Positions 31,501 through 38,689 of a stretch of 64,000 bases of DNA are shown here, piece by piece. A program made the translations under genes and the position numbers. This stretch comes from Lamellibrachia satsuma (lineage: Eukaryota; Annelida; Polychaeta; Sabellida; Siboglinidae), in contig BSQZ01000001.1 of the NCBI GenBank assembly GCA_033239005.1, forward strand, positions 1,774,501 to 1,838,500, given 5' to 3'. How positions within the stretch are numbered: the stretch's first letter is position 1; every line of letters begins with the position of its first letter. The notes below the pieces were generated by a model. The model had not been told where the DNA came from. It saw nothing but the letters and a program-made list of their open reading frames with translations, and did not search any database.

Positions 31501-34324
31501 ACGTTAGCTTCAAAATAAAGCAAATAGAACTCAGATATGTTGAAAACTTATTTTTGCCAGCTTTGGCCTAAACCGCTTCAGACAGGCTAAAAACCTTGCA
31601 TTGTTAACCGTGGCTCTAGAGCCGGTTACTGCCAACAGTGCAAATCGTGCCGGCAACTTGCTGAATATTCATCTCAAAGATGGTAGCAAAGTAATTCTAA
31701 CTGTCTGAACTAATATAAAAACATGATTCACTAATGCTGTCAGGCATTTTGTCAAAATATTGACACAGAAACTTGAAATACTGCAATGTTAAAGTTTGAA
31801 GTGAGATGCGGTGATATTCGGTGAGACAACAAGATGGCTGACATGTATCAATAAAAGTGGCAGAGATCGAAGCCACACAATTTGTTTTGTAATCACCACT
31901 CTCATTCGCTACATAAAGTCAGGTTATTCATGTAAATTTGAGCAAAAAGATTATTCATGGAGCTTTCCAATGGTATATCGTTTTCCTTTCTTAGACACTG
32001 AACGAATGCTTAAATTTATTATTAAGAGTGTAGTAGAATTACCAAATTTGGGGACCAACCATCTCGCAAGTTTTCTAGGCTATATTCTCATTGGCTATTT
32101 TTTTATCCGGTCATGAATAAATGTGACACAGAAAGAAGAATAAATCAGCTGTCAATTGATACTATTTGTTCCCGTGTCAGAGACACAACAGCCGTTTTTG
32201 GATATTTTTTGTGGTAAAGGGTTAAGCTATTCATGCAATACAGATTTGAACATCGGTGAGCCCATTTTCGCTACAGGAATTGAGTTTGTAATTATCAAGT
32301 CTGCTCTGGTGTTATTAATGAAGCAGTTTTTTCTGTTTTATACAGCTAAACATTAACAGTAACATATTTTTAAAACACATCTGAATACTCACATATTTTC
32401 TAAAAACATTTTGTACGGCGCCATAAGTGTTGTGATTTGTTTTGATTTACATTATTCTGTGTGGAGTAGGTTTAACAGTATGTCTGTAGGTCTCCTGTAG
32501 GTAACCAGCCCAAGTAACATTGTGTCTTTGATTTTCAGATGGGTGATTCCCCTGGCAGCTTGCCACCAGATGTCAGGCCAAAGGGAGGACGATTACCCCC
32601 GCCCCCACCCCAGAGGTCATCCAGCCAGAAAGGTGACCCTCCAATTCCCTCCCGAAATTATGGACCCGAGGATATCCCTAGATATGGACCTGCACCAGGT
32701 GCGTCCCTGGATAACCTAAAGCGAAACAAAAGTCATGGTCTTGGGCCTATGCACCTATAAGAGTTACAAAAACTACCATGTGTAACTACAGTTAAGAATA
32801 TTGCATCAGTGGTTTACTAGGAAAACCTTGTTGAGCACACAGCATCTTAATGGGCCGCGCCATACTGCTATATACCCGGTAACCCTACATCATGAGTGCT
32901 TGTAATCTAGCAATTTTTGTTCAGCAAATGAAAATATATCTACCTAGTCCTATACTTTCCAAAGGGATATGGCTATGCTGTTTGCGTCTGTATTCAACTT
33001 ATGCAACACATTTTGGCCTTTGTTTACTAAACTTCTCCCTTTCTGACTTGGCAGCTCTCTTGATTGAGAGTTTGTATTGCTTCTGTGTAACCCGCCCTTC
33101 GATTGTAGTTGCAAATGGTTAGCACTCTTTTATGTGCATTGCCCCAAAACCATGTCTTTTGTTTCATTTTAATGGTTCTTGAACTTACAAATATTGGATT
33201 CATGGATGGCCCGCGGGAACAAGTCCAAATATTGTTTGTTTCTTAATAGGTGCCCGTATGTCCTCTTAGTCAGTACTGTTCATCATTACACACACGTTCA
33301 ACATGTGCCGTGCAATACATGGGTCCAATACTAAAAGCGATTTTGAATGATACGGACTGAACTAGTTATTTACGTCATGACGTGGCCATCGCGTACAAAA
33401 TGGTATGTGTGATGACAAGCCGCCTGACTCCACTGTCACAGGGCACCATATGCTGGATTCACGTGTATCCATTGACTATCCATGCTTTCTATGCCATAAA
33501 ACTAAACTTTTGATGTTTGAAATAGTAAATTTTCTCCACTTTCTTCTGCACCAGTTTAGTTATCCCCAACCTTACTTTACAGCTCCCCATTGGCATTCTC
33601 CGCTGCACATGTTATATCACAACGAAAGTTTACGTCATCGCATAAAAAGTTTATGTCATCGCATAAAAAACAACAAACAATTTGATTGTTTAAAACCGAA
33701 TGACAACCAACTGCAGACATAGAACGTAGAACGTAGTCCCCAACTTTTAATTGAATTTAAGGCATGTGAAATAAATTTTAAATGGAACTGCTGTGCATTG
33801 TATTTGTATTACTCTGCCACCGTCTCGTACGTTTCACTTGTGATTCACATCACAAAGGTGCCATTTAGTATAGTACTTCACAAGTCACAGATATTCAGTA
33901 TAATTTATGCATTTTATATATCTTGTTATTGGTTTTCCTGGTTCTTTGAAAACATTGGTAGTCAAACAACACACGTATTTGCGACAGATTTGACCACTAA
34001 ATATATTGTAAATTGTGCATTTAAAACAATTCTACATCTAGAATATCAGTCAGTAAACTGGTCAGGTGTAGATACCTTATCTTCAAAATGACAGCACATG
34101 TAATAAGTTTAATTCTGGATAATGCTTGGATAGCTGGATATTATGGAGCAAATACAGTTATGATATTACATAATGCAAATGCTAAACAGAAGTTGTTGGA
34201 GCACTGACCGCAGACAAGTGACTGAGCTCATATGTTTGCAGGTTCCTACGCACCGAGTCGCAATGGTAACAGCCTAGATCATCCCTTACCCCCTCCCCCT
34301 GACATGATGGGGCATCTTGTATAG
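7580..34324 (+). CDS. nphs1: nephrin/Sns-type Ig superfamily adhesion receptor, 21 exons (5' partial)
   Basis: A single-pass membrane adhesion protein of the nephrin/Sns/Hibris family, which in known animals pairs in trans with Kirrel/Kirre proteins at myoblast, nephrocyte and slit-diaphragm contacts. Twenty-one exons join in one frame to 1,285 codons plus stop, with every splice phase compatible. Order: nine Ig domains, one FN3, an acidic stalk, a membrane helix (PLIIILTVCIIGMILL onward) followed by RRRKKK, and a tail of about 240 residues. The tail has a YLNE Grb2-type site, a polyproline run (RLPPPPPQR) and a terminal GHLV, matching the GHLV end of human nephrin and resembling a PDZ ligand. 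Length fits human nephrin (1,241); nine Ig domains is the Sns count. The signal-peptide exon was not found. Orthology to nephrin/Sns rather than Kirrel (five Ig domains) is firm; the biological role is inferred. Confidence 0.95.
8240..8345 (+). repeat. 30-bp tandem repeat, intronic
   Basis: ATATTTGTAAATGGCATGG recurs at 8281 and 8311, with GGAATTGGAATTGAT between copies; about two and a half units. No coding content. Confidence 0.85.
8639..9505 (+). repeat. 62-bp satellite, 14 nearly identical copies
   Basis: Units begin TCGAGTTGATGAAGG at 8639, 8701, 8763, 8825, 8887, then 8948 onward every 62 bp to 9444. I see only three differences from the consensus: one lost A in copy 5, G to T in copy 10, and a change near the start of copy 14. 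Such uniformity implies recent expansion or homogenisation. A 62-bp period shifts frame each unit, so the two ~330-residue minus-strand frames are artefacts. It lies in the intron between the two halves of Ig1. Confidence 0.97.
9506..10639. other. intronic sequence, nothing recognised
   Basis: AT-rich intron between the two halves of Ig1. No exon, RNA gene or known repeat could be supported. Confidence 0.5.
10640..10995 (+). mobile_element. decayed CR1 3' end, sense orientation
   Basis: The plus strand resembles the end of the local CR1 RT: LNGYEGIDRDVFFKLK-, CRLD- and DRYLIW-type pieces with stops. It is followed by the CR1 3' tail signature CTTCCTTGTCCACTTGCCAT and GGCAATCTTGTTAAA. It ends about 60 bp before the acceptor of the next nephrin exon. 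Confidence 0.8.
11052..11231 (+). CDS. nphs1: nephrin exon: Ig1, second half
   Basis: Acceptor TTTTGTTCCAG, donor GTGAGT, phase 1-1. It encodes the C-terminal half of Ig1 with the second cysteine in DDAEYQCQV; the FPRYKLIGS-GEYNL pattern is typical of Kirrel and nephrin Ig1. Confidence 0.95.
11977..12297 (+). CDS. nphs1: nephrin exon: Ig2
   Basis: Acceptor ACCCCGCAG, donor GTGAGT, phase 1-1. A whole Ig domain: PPALPEIQNY start, cysteines in VNLTCICS and IYTCRA, core tryptophan in ISWLRN. Confidence 0.95.
12325..12445 (+). mobile_element. LINE RT C-terminal relic in a short intron
   Basis: The 228-bp intron between Ig2 and Ig3 contains sequence translating like the end of a non-LTR RT ORF (VHKIWNKLPITLKSS, VFHKK, then stop). 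WN-LP blocks near the RT terminus are characteristic of CR1/Jockey-type elements. Too short for family assignment. Confidence 0.55.
12526..12813 (+). CDS. nphs1: nephrin exon: Ig3
   Basis: Acceptor CTCTTTCAG, donor GTGAGT, phase 1-1. A whole Ig domain: PPSPPEITGY start, cysteines in LVCTSKG and YRCEAS, tryptophan in VYWYKN. Confidence 0.95.
13221..13387 (+). CDS. nphs1: nephrin exon: Ig4, first half
   Basis: Acceptor GTTTTTGTAG, donor GTCAGA, phase 1 to 0. It encodes APKKVTISGH, the first cysteine in LKCETA and the tryptophan in VTWFTR. Confidence 0.92.
13494..15952 (+). repeat. 89-bp minisatellite in two duplicated blocks
   Basis: The unit (CTGGTCTGTCTTGTCTTG ... GCCACTTCATTG) repeats every 89 bp, with 80-bp variants lacking nine bases after GTCCTT. 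Block 1 (13494-14980) and block 2 (14981-15952) both start CCTGCTCCAGCACCACATC and both end in the same non-repetitive 3' flank and (CA) run. The array and its flanks were therefore duplicated as a block. It fills the intron splitting Ig4. Confidence 0.93.
16034..16166 (+). CDS. nphs1: nephrin exon: Ig4, second half
   Basis: Acceptor ACATGTTGTAG, donor GTGAGT, phase 0 to 1. It encodes GGFVTTSEISVML and the second cysteine in IYQCHATN. It lies 2.6 kb from its partner exon because of the minisatellite. Confidence 0.92.
16482..16607 (+). CDS. nphs1: nephrin exon: Ig5, first half
   Basis: Acceptor TATCTTTCAG, donor GTAACA, phase 1-1. It encodes YPPEQPTISGY, the first cysteine in LTCTSVG and the tryptophans in LTWWKG. 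Confidence 0.93.
17086..17250 (+). CDS. nphs1: nephrin exon: Ig5, second half
   Basis: Acceptor GTTTTTGCAG, donor GTAAGT, phase 1-1. It encodes DRLLAGTPRITGN and the second cysteine in AEYRCNATN. Confidence 0.94.
17440..19530 (-). mobile_element. CR1-type LINE, 5'-truncated, antisense in nephrin intron
   Basis: A minus-strand CR1/L2-type element, cut at its 5' side within the linker before the RT domain (LKYEIEGIIEKF), complete through its 3' tail. The tail ends GGCAATCTTGTTAAAT, as in the other CR1 copies here. It sits between the Ig5 and Ig6 exons. No clear target duplication was found by eye. Confidence 0.92.
17538..19529 (-). CDS. CR1 ORF2 reverse transcriptase, open but catalytically altered
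   Basis: An uninterrupted frame of about 660 codons (first internal ATG at 19409) covers the RT and C-terminal region of a CR1-type ORF2; the endonuclease domain is missing. Visible RT blocks: SPGVDGIPPKLLK, YRPVSLTSVVCKLLE, the first catalytic Asp in VVYLDFQKAFDKV, SGVPQGSVLGPILFLIYINDL, then KFAGDTKVF where FADDT is expected. One aspartate of the catalytic pair is thus Gly (GGT). The C-terminal region ends RYLIRAGYT. The open frame suggests a fairly recent insertion, but truncation and the FAGD change argue it is inactive. Confidence 0.9.
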   Translation of the reverse strand, partial: NLKYEIEGIIEKFIPLRKQGKRSRKKHLSKEAIRKIAHKQMLWRVYKHTGNVEDYTNYKEALNLATTEIRKSKRTFEKKLAGNIKNYSKSFYAYVRSKQKVRDKVGPLENNSENIISDGFQMAEILNEYFSSVFTTEDISSLPVPLTIFEGNKPEHLGQLFVTPEMIAKKIKKMKDNRSPGVDGIPPKLLKEIVDQISTPLANLFNLSLEEGIVPSEWKEANITPLFKKGSRKKPENYRPVSLTSVVCKLLETLIRDHMVEFLVKHKLINTSQHEFLKARSCLTNLLCFLEEITKWVDDRSPVDVVYLDFQKAFDKVAHQRLLLKLKAHGIGNDVINWIEKWLTHRRQRVIVDGEISNWKSVLSGVPQGSVLGPILFLIYINDLEDDISSKVLKFAGDTKVFRKVTNDTDNQSLQDDLEKLVKWSENWQMLFNFGKCKCIHIGHGNMDEEYKMGDAVLGRTTQEKDLGVTFNADMKVSEQCGIAASKGNQILGLIRRTITYKEKHLIVPLYKAIVRPHLEYCIQAWRPYCKKDIDKLERIQRRATKMIPELRDLSYESRLLQCGLTTLETRRLRGDQIEVFKIVNGYEDVDRNMFFKLKEGSRTRGHKAALVKEQCRLDMRKYSFSQRVINEWNKLPNDCVNASSVNMFKNRIDRYLIRAGYT
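19588..19935 (+). repeat. diverged 194-bp tandem duplication
   Basis: ATCGCTCGCGCTA occurs at about 19588 and again about 194 bp later. Each is followed by similar GAATTACTACC/AAATTACTCC and GCTAACTTTTAACA/GCTAAATTTTAACA blocks. Origin unknown. Confidence 0.65.
19941..20405 (+). mobile_element. decayed CR1 3' end abutting the Ig6 exon
   Basis: A plus-strand CR1 relic with frameshifts. ERLKEYGLTILETRRLK-type and EWNK-type blocks are followed by GGGTGGGTTACACATAGATG, the tail signature CTTCCTTGTCCACTTGCCAT and finally GCAATCTGGTTAAAT at about 20402. The next exon starts at 20421, so only a short pyrimidine tract and AG separate LINE from exon. Confidence 0.85.
20421..20723 (+). CDS. nphs1: nephrin exon: Ig6
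   Basis: Acceptor TCTCTTCCAG, donor GTGAGT, phase 1-1. A whole Ig domain: PPKILTITSKP start, cysteines in VITCMSSS and IYACRATN, tryptophans in LSWWKD. Confidence 0.95.
20724..21454 (+). other. intron, nothing recognised
   Basis: AT-rich intron between Ig6 and Ig7 with no supported repeat or gene. Confidence 0.5.
21455..21754 (+). CDS. nphs1: nephrin exon: Ig7 (first core cysteine absent)
   Basis: Acceptor CTGCCACCAG, donor GTGAGT, phase 1-1. A whole Ig domain with the tryptophan in YTWYRDG and the C-terminal cysteine in YVCEARN. The expected first cysteine falls in ETLNFTARG, where the codon is TTC (Phe). The canonical disulphide therefore cannot form in this domain. Confidence 0.93.
21850..22045 (-). 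mobile_element. tRNA-derived SINE, minus strand
   Basis: Read on the minus strand it has a B-box-like GGTTCGAGTCC at its head. It shares the downstream block AAGAGACACTAAAAGCC and an ACCAGGGGAAGTAAAA-type segment with copies at 26640-26850 and 51640-51860. The head merges into the 22 kb minisatellite. Confidence 0.75.
22046..23312 (+). repeat. 27/28-bp minisatellite grown from a SINE head
   Basis: About 45 units of CAGTTCTACAGCCAGGCC plus AGTGCCCCC-type sequence, with variable C-run length. Its first unit is continuous with the tRNA-like head of the adjacent SINE (GATGTTCTACAGCCAGG). Long FYSQASAPQ- and STARPVPPS-type frames across it are by-products. It lies in the intron between Ig7 and Ig8. 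Confidence 0.95.
23798..24076 (+). CDS. nphs1: nephrin exon: Ig8
   Basis: Acceptor TTTGAGCAG, donor GTATGT, phase 1-1. A whole Ig domain: cysteines in FECTVDAN and VFTCNANN, tryptophan in VTWSRAG. A third cysteine appears in VDGCYTL. Confidence 0.94.
24298..24363. repeat. (TA)n microsatellite
   Basis: An uninterrupted TA run of roughly 33 dinucleotides within a wider AT-rich intron segment (24180-24480). Confidence 0.97.
24650..25270 (-). other. GC-richer intronic island with a 71-residue frame
   Basis: This block is visibly richer in G+C than the intron around it. A minus-strand frame (24990-24775) starts MASKEAYLAPELDRARG and ends GADFPNWEN before its stop. I do not recognise it, and no domain is visible. 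CCAAT-type boxes occur nearby (around 25090). It could be a first exon plus promoter of a transposon gene or a chance frame; flanking inverted repeats were not convincing. Confidence 0.3.
25549..25595. repeat. (CA)n(TA)n microsatellite
   Basis: A run of CACACA passes directly into TATATA. Confidence 0.95.
25722..25840 (+). CDS. nphs1: nephrin exon: Ig9, first half
   Basis: Acceptor TTCTTCCTTAG, donor GTCAGC, phase 1 to 0. It encodes APEIDRSPAF, the first cysteine in LICKAEG and the tryptophan in FKWFK. Confidence 0.93.
26215..26389 (+). CDS. nphs1: nephrin exon: Ig9, second half
   Basis: Acceptor GAATTCACAG, donor GTGAGT, phase 0 to 1. It encodes DLDTTGTKYSAEAKK and the second cysteine in YVCTAENELG. 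The split inside the domain mirrors Ig4. Confidence 0.93.
26640..26995 (-). mobile_element. tRNA-derived SINE with tandemly expanded head
   Basis: On the minus strand the body carries AGAGACACTAAAAGCCG and a CCAGGGGTAGTAAAACA-type block as in the 21.85 kb copy. The head TAGCATAGTGGTTAGAGCAT (A-box-like) is repeated three times with a unit of about 56 bp. Confidence 0.75.
27663..27851 (+). CDS. nphs1: nephrin exon: FN3, first half
   Basis: Acceptor CTGTTCACAG, donor GTATGT, phase 1-1. It encodes IPDPPYDMKF, the FN3 tryptophan in ITLQWTAGFDGG and FQVRYSETGE. Confidence 0.94.
28230..28328 (+). CDS. nphs1: nephrin exon: FN3, second half
   Basis: Acceptor GTCATATAG, donor GTAAAA, phase 1-1. It encodes ELKLGTEYEMTVRAINKLGES, the typical FN3 F-strand (Y-V-A-N) pattern. 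Confidence 0.92.
28725..28874 (+). CDS. nphs1: nephrin exon: transmembrane segment
   Basis: Acceptor GTGTCTCCAG, donor GTTTGG, phase 1-1. An acidic stalk (LDDSSGDD), about 24 hydrophobic residues from PLIIILTV, then the basic stop-transfer RRRKKKLEK. Confidence 0.94.
28957..29030 (+). repeat. short inverted repeat (hairpin)
   Basis: TTATTTACCTCACA and TGTGAGGTAAATAA are exactly complementary 14-base arms about 40 bases apart, so a stable hairpin is possible. Function unknown. Confidence 0.7.
29130..29305. mobile_element. fold-back element, about 57-bp arms
   Basis: 29163-29219 (starting CTACAACATTTCAGCAACC) and 29225-29280 (the reverse of CTACAATGTTCTGGCAACC) form long imperfect inverted arms with a loop of only about five bases. 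Homology may extend outward through AGATTTT-type sequence on both sides. It looks like a MITE or fold-back insertion in a nephrin intron. Confidence 0.7.
29465..29601 (+). CDS. nphs1: nephrin exon: cytoplasmic tail 1
   Basis: Acceptor GACCCACAG, donor GTAAGT, phase 1 to 0. It encodes EASESCSRANTVEMFSAP and the tyrosine cluster SYDRR, EYPDDYRTYD. Confidence 0.9.
29735..29905 (-). mobile_element. tRNA-like SINE, minus strand
   Basis: The minus strand reads GCACTGGACTCTCAACAGAA then ACGGGTTTAAATC, resembling a tRNA anticodon arm and B box. The tail differs from the SINE family at 21.85 and 26.64 kb, so this may be another family. Confidence 0.5.
30079..30301 (+). CDS. nphs1: nephrin exon: cytoplasmic tail 2
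   Basis: Acceptor CTGAACAG, donor GTACGA, phase 0 to 1. It encodes DEDEMKRFLPSMYTPDGYQ, a Gly/Pro-rich stretch, and DPIYLNEQ, a Grb2-type YxN candidate. Confidence 0.9.
30310..30660 (+). mobile_element. LINE/SINE 3' tail relic
   Basis: The downstream part has TATAAAGTTCTTTGAGG followed by a TTATTATTATAT end, the familiar 3' terminus of L2/Jockey-like elements. An upstream frame reads FRHYLKTYLF-like, as at RT C-termini. Strongly decayed. Confidence 0.45.
30784..30908 (+). CDS. nphs1: nephrin exon: cytoplasmic tail 3
   Basis: Acceptor ATAAATACAG, donor GTGAGT, phase 1 to 0. It encodes APGPYGPPVMMPHRPPSVEL and DTMDYADQLRKRQMYPGGPP. Confidence 0.9.
31026..31172. repeat. 10/20-bp tandem repeat
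   Basis: Alternating ACATAATGTA and ACATAGTGTA decamers over about 145 bp. It yields spurious minus-strand LCYIMLHYVT frames. Confidence 0.95.
31255..32225. mobile_element. piggyBac-like non-autonomous element, copy 2
   Basis: Diverged copy of the element at 989-1991: shared CATGGGGATATT, AGATATGTTGA, GGCAACTTGCTGA, CATGATTCACTAA and GATACTATTTGTTCCC blocks occur in the same order. The right terminus reads AAAGGGTTAA, consistent with a TTAA target. The left terminus is not clear. Confidence 0.5.
32539..32698 (+). CDS. nphs1: nephrin exon: cytoplasmic tail 4 (polyproline)
   Basis: Acceptor TTGATTTTCAG, donor GTGCGT, phase 0 to 1. It encodes MGDSPGSLPPDVRPKGG, then RLPPPPPQRSSSQKG, a likely SH3/EVH1-binding run, and RNYGPEDIPRYGPAP. 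Confidence 0.9.
32699..32760 (+). other. nphs1: possible alternative C-terminus by intron retention
   Basis: If the GTGCGT donor is not used, the frame continues for 20 codons (GASLDNLKRNKSHGLGPMHL) to a TAA, replacing the GHLV end. Frame opening is observed; use is speculative. Confidence 0.25.
32761..34241 (+). other. last coding intron
   Basis: No exon or transposon was recognised. It contains a small direct repeat (GTCATCGCATAAAAA twice, 33630-33670). Confidence 0.5.
34242..34324 (+). CDS. nphs1: nephrin terminal coding exon
   Basis: Acceptor ATATGTTTGCAG, phase 1. It encodes GSYAPSRNGNSLDHPLPPPP then DMMGHLV and a TAG stop. The terminal GHLV is identical to the end of human nephrin and has the form of a PDZ ligand. 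Confidence 0.93.
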
Positions 34325-36680
34325 CAGGCTCACCCTCAGGCAGAAATAACTGGCTGTTGAAGCTTCCAACAACGACGACATTTGAAGACGTGATATGCTG
34401 GTTGAGTTAGCAGTCTTGTGTCTTTGTTTAGGATTATTTCACTGTTGTGAATGCCAATGTGTGTTGCATAACAGGTATGATGTAATCATGTGCATAATGT
34501 TTTGATATCTACTGATTGTGTCCATACTTGGGTTGCTTTGGATTATGATTGTTGTTGTAATCTGTTACACAAGAAAAGTATAATCAGAAACAGCTGTAAA
34601 CAAACTATCCCATGTAATTAGTTACAATTAAAGGAATTTGTTTTTGTTTTGAAACTAGACCTTAGCATTCAGTGTACATCAATCATGATTCTAATGCAGA
34701 CACTGGAGATGAAATCAAGATATTATTAAAATGGTCGAAGAGAAAATGTGACTATAATTGAACTTGTGTAATTGTGTTTCGTTTTAGACATTGAATCAGT
34801 GCAGTATTTTCTTGGGTGTTATACTTAGATCTGATGTTTTAGTGACACATACAATCAACACTAGATTACACAGGGATCTTCATCCTTTCTATCAACTAGT
34901 GTTTAGACATCTTAACCCTTGAAATTGTGTTGCTGGTTTCTCTTTCTACACATACCTTGTATGTGCAATAAGATATTTGATAGTACTGTGGGAGAATCTC
35001 CTTCAACTATCATGATGTATACAACACAACCATTGTGGTTGTTTTAGACACAGCTGGAAAACAGCTGGAAACAACTACGACCAGTGGTATGAAAATATCA
35101 TCGTTTCATCCCATGTTGTTGGTCAACTATTCAATGTGGATGTCCATATTATGTCAGTTTGTAGCTGTAATTAATTGAGAATATGTGTGGTGCTTGCAAC
35201 GGGAACATTAATAAATGGAAGGCTATATCATATAGCTGTTGTTCTGGAGGTATATAAAACGGTGTATCTAGGGTCTCACACGGGGGGCAAGCTTAGTCAC
35301 CCACTAATTTACCATGCTACAATGTAGCAACGCAAAGTAAAAATACGGGAAAAAAAATGTAAGCCAATGGTGCCATGATTAATGCCCCCCTAAATACACC
35401 AGTGGTCTAATAGGTAGTTACTTTTGACAATATATATGTATATAATTATATACATATATATGTATACATACATGTATATACATTTGCAGTGTATATAGTA
35501 TCTGGCTAGAACCTGTTTTGTTATGTTCTGCATTGGCTACCACATGGGTATAGCCCTACTTAAGCATGCCAAGACCTAATCGACTATTCACGAGTCTAAA
35601 AGACAACAATGTGTAACACGTAGAACAAGCAGTACCATCTCATCTTGCATAATTTTGATTGAGGTGAGGGTTTCTTTGGTCTGTCTGTGCACCTTTGGGT
35701 TAACACAGTATTTGATTTGTCTCTATCCTGACGTGGCAAGATGTTTTGGCAGCTGCTGACCTGTTCCGTCCATGAAGATTATTTATTGTTAAATTGGTAG
35801 TGTACTTGTTTTACTCCAGTAAATAGGATGCTGGATCTGAGGTTTTGAATGGCAGAATGACAGTAATGGGTTAAATGTAAATTGAAATGAAGAGTTGTAG
35901 TTATATTGAGGTACTTTTGACCTAGGTCAAGGCAAATATCTGAATGTGAATTACACTTCAAATGTACAGTGAAGTCAGTCTGGGGAGGTATGTCTGCTAC
36001 ATGTAAACTGCAGTGTTTGGAGTACAAACAACTACAGTGGTGAACATTGGCCTTTTTCAATATAATTGATTTATACTGTTACAGTGATGTATGTATCGAG
36101 ACTGCTTTGTGCCAAAACTAGAGTGTAGTTATGTACATACAGTGGGATGAGCTTTTCTTACATAGCATTAGGTAGATAGGTTGTCGTTTTTATCGCCAGC
36201 GATTCTTGGTGCTGTCTTGTTTACATTGATAGCATGCCTTCCTGCTTTCTCCTTGTACACAAGTGTAGATGTTGTACACAGGTGTATGTGTAGATGTTGC
36301 ACACAAGTCGGGTAGTATGTACATAATAACGTTTGTTGTGCCATTAGTAATTAAAGGTAGGTTGTCAAACAAACGTAAGCTTCAGGGGTTGGAATGTACA
36401 CCCTTGCTACATTGTGGAAGACCAAGTCAGGTGCTTGAATCCAACACATATTTAACAAGCACATATTATAAAAATAATATAATTTAATGGTTTTATAAGG
36501 TCGTATTGAACCATTTAAATTTGTCTTTGTAACAGGGATTTGTTGGTGCAAATTCTACGTGATTTTATATTTCCATCTGTGCATTTAGTGACGACTACAG
36601 TACATGGTTTCTTAGCGAGCTCACTCTTGTTGGTTTGTGTAAATGCCTGTGAAAGAAATAAACTGGAGTGAACTATTTGT
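34325..36680 (+). other. probable 3' untranslated region and polyadenylation area
   Basis: Non-coding, AT-rich sequence after the nephrin stop. AATAAA signals occur near 35210 and at about 36655 (GAAATAAACTGG), the latter followed by TGTTTG-rich sequence. The true end cannot be decided by eye. An AT-rich palindromic patch lies at 35430-35490. Confidence 0.4.
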
Positions 36681-36989
36681 TGCAGATACGTTCTTTATTC
36701 AGCAAGCATGCAATAAACATGATTACCTTTTCCGAGTACAGCTGTAATTGCCAAGATATTGAGCATTGGTGGACCTGGCAACATTCTGGCTTTGCAGCGA
36801 ACATGTACTACTTCTTCTTCAGTTACCCTCGAGTCTTTAATACTTCACACACCCCTTCCGGGGCTGACAGCAGTTTGTGGTGCGCGTGCAAAAAAACCAA
36901 AATAGTGCAAATAACGTGTCAAATCTCCCCCACAGTCGGATGAGGTGGGCTGGTGAAACAAGGTAGACTGTGCTCACAGCCAGTCATGT

Positions 36990-37200
36990 TCAGGACGTCA
37001 AGAAAGATAGTTGAACTAGAGGACACAAAGTAACATCACAGAAGGATCAGTATTGATTGACTATCAGGAAATACTCACAGAGGACAACGAATGAATGGAA
37101 CAAATTATCTACAGATTGTGTAACTGCTAGCAGCGTGAATATGTCTAAAAACGAGATTTACACATCTCAGGAGGGCGGGTTACACATATATGAAAAATGT
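36990..37200 (+). mobile_element. decayed CR1 3' fragment, plus strand
   Basis: Translates as RKYSQRTTNEWNKLSTDCV, then ASSVNM and GLHIYE with interruptions, matching the CR1 ORF2 C-terminus seen in the other copies. The 3' tail signature is missing. Confidence 0.7.
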
Positions 37201-37544
37201 CCTGCTTGTCACGTCATTATTTTTTCGACAGCCAAGTCTAAACAATGCCTTGCCTGTAATATTAACTTCTTCAGGCCAGATGCTAGGACGTCATCAAGAT
37301 AAACTGCCACCATCGGTATTTCGCAGCATCAATTGATCCAAATTCCTGGTCTGGCGACACACCATGGCAGATCCACGTGTAGGCAAACAAACATTTCAGC
37401 GTAGTCTATGATCAGGCGTTTAATGTTGGAGTTATGGGAAACCTAGTCAACACTCGTGAGGTAAGATTCTGAACAAATATGACGCTGTCCATGCAAAAAA
37501 AATGTCAGTGTTCAACGAGATATATTTATTTAACCACTAACAAG

Positions 37545-38552
37545 ATTTAACATGATTGCCATCCCAACAATTTTCTCATCTACGTGTAGCCCGCCCTTAT
37601 CATATTCTATTTTTAAACATATTCACACTATTAGCATTAACACAATCATTTGGCAGTTTGTTCCATTCATTTATCACCCTCTGTGAGAAAGAGTACTTTC
37701 TCAAGTCCAACCTACACTGTTCCTTAACTAATGCTGCTTTGTGTCCTCTGGTTCTACTGCCTTCTTTAAGTTTGAAGAACATATTCCTATCAACATACTC
37801 ATAACCATTCAATATTTTAAACACTTCTATTTGGTCTCCTCTTAGTCTTCTGGTCTCTAGTGTTGTCAAACCACAGTGTAATAAGCAGCTTTCATAACTA
37901 ATGTCTCAATTCTGGAATCATTTAAGTTGCTCTTCGTTGTATTCTTTCTAGCTTATCGATGTCCTTCTTACGATATGGCCACCATGCTTGTATACAATAT
38001 TCCAAATGTGGTCTAACTATTGCTTTGTACAGGGGTACAATTAGCTGTTTCTCCTTGTACATGATAGTTCTCCTAATTAGCCCATGAATATTTGATTTCC
38101 TTTCGAAGCAGCAATCCCACATTGCTCTGAAATGTTCATGTCAGCACTAAATGTTACACCTAAGTCCTTTTCTTGTGTGGTACTACCTAGTACAGCATCC
38201 CCCATTTTATATTTTTCGTCCATGTTTCCATTTCCTATGTGTATGCATTTACACTTCCCAAAATTGAATAACATTTGCAATTTTTCTGACCATTTAACTA
38301 ATTTATCTAGATCATCTTGTAAACTTTGTTTATCTGTATCATTAGTAACCTTTCTGAATACTTTTGTGTCATCTGGAAATTTTAGTACTTTGCTAGATAT
38401 GTCATCTTCCAAATTATTTATATATATTAAAAACAGTATAGGGCCTAATACTGATCCCTGTGGCACCCCACTCAAAACAGATTTCCAGTTTGAAATCTCA
38501 CCATCTACTATTACTCTCTGTCTGTCTGTCTTGTGTGTAAGCCACTTTTCAT
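37545..38552 (-). mobile_element. CR1 copy A, 5'-truncated, frameshifted
   Basis: The minus strand encodes the last third of CR1 ORF2 in three frame pieces (38475-38077, 38122-37922, 37869-37600). SGVPQGSVLGPILF is followed by KFPDDTKVF instead of FADD. The 5' break is at 38552, directly beside the 3' tail of the next CR1. Its own tail lacks about 64 bp present in the other copies. Confidence 0.9.
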
Positions 38553-38689
38553 TTAAAAAGATTTAACAAGATTGCCATCCCAAACAACAAGTTCCAGATG
38601 GCAAGTGGACAAGGAAGCCATTGGCTTATCGAGAGTCCAACAATTTTCTTATCTAAGTGTAGCTTGCCCTTATCAAATATCTGTCAATT

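Noticed and set aside
37150..37300. Possible zinc-finger peptide (CPACHV ... CLACN)
   Set aside because: Short frame directly downstream of a CR1 relic, without start, splice or domain support.
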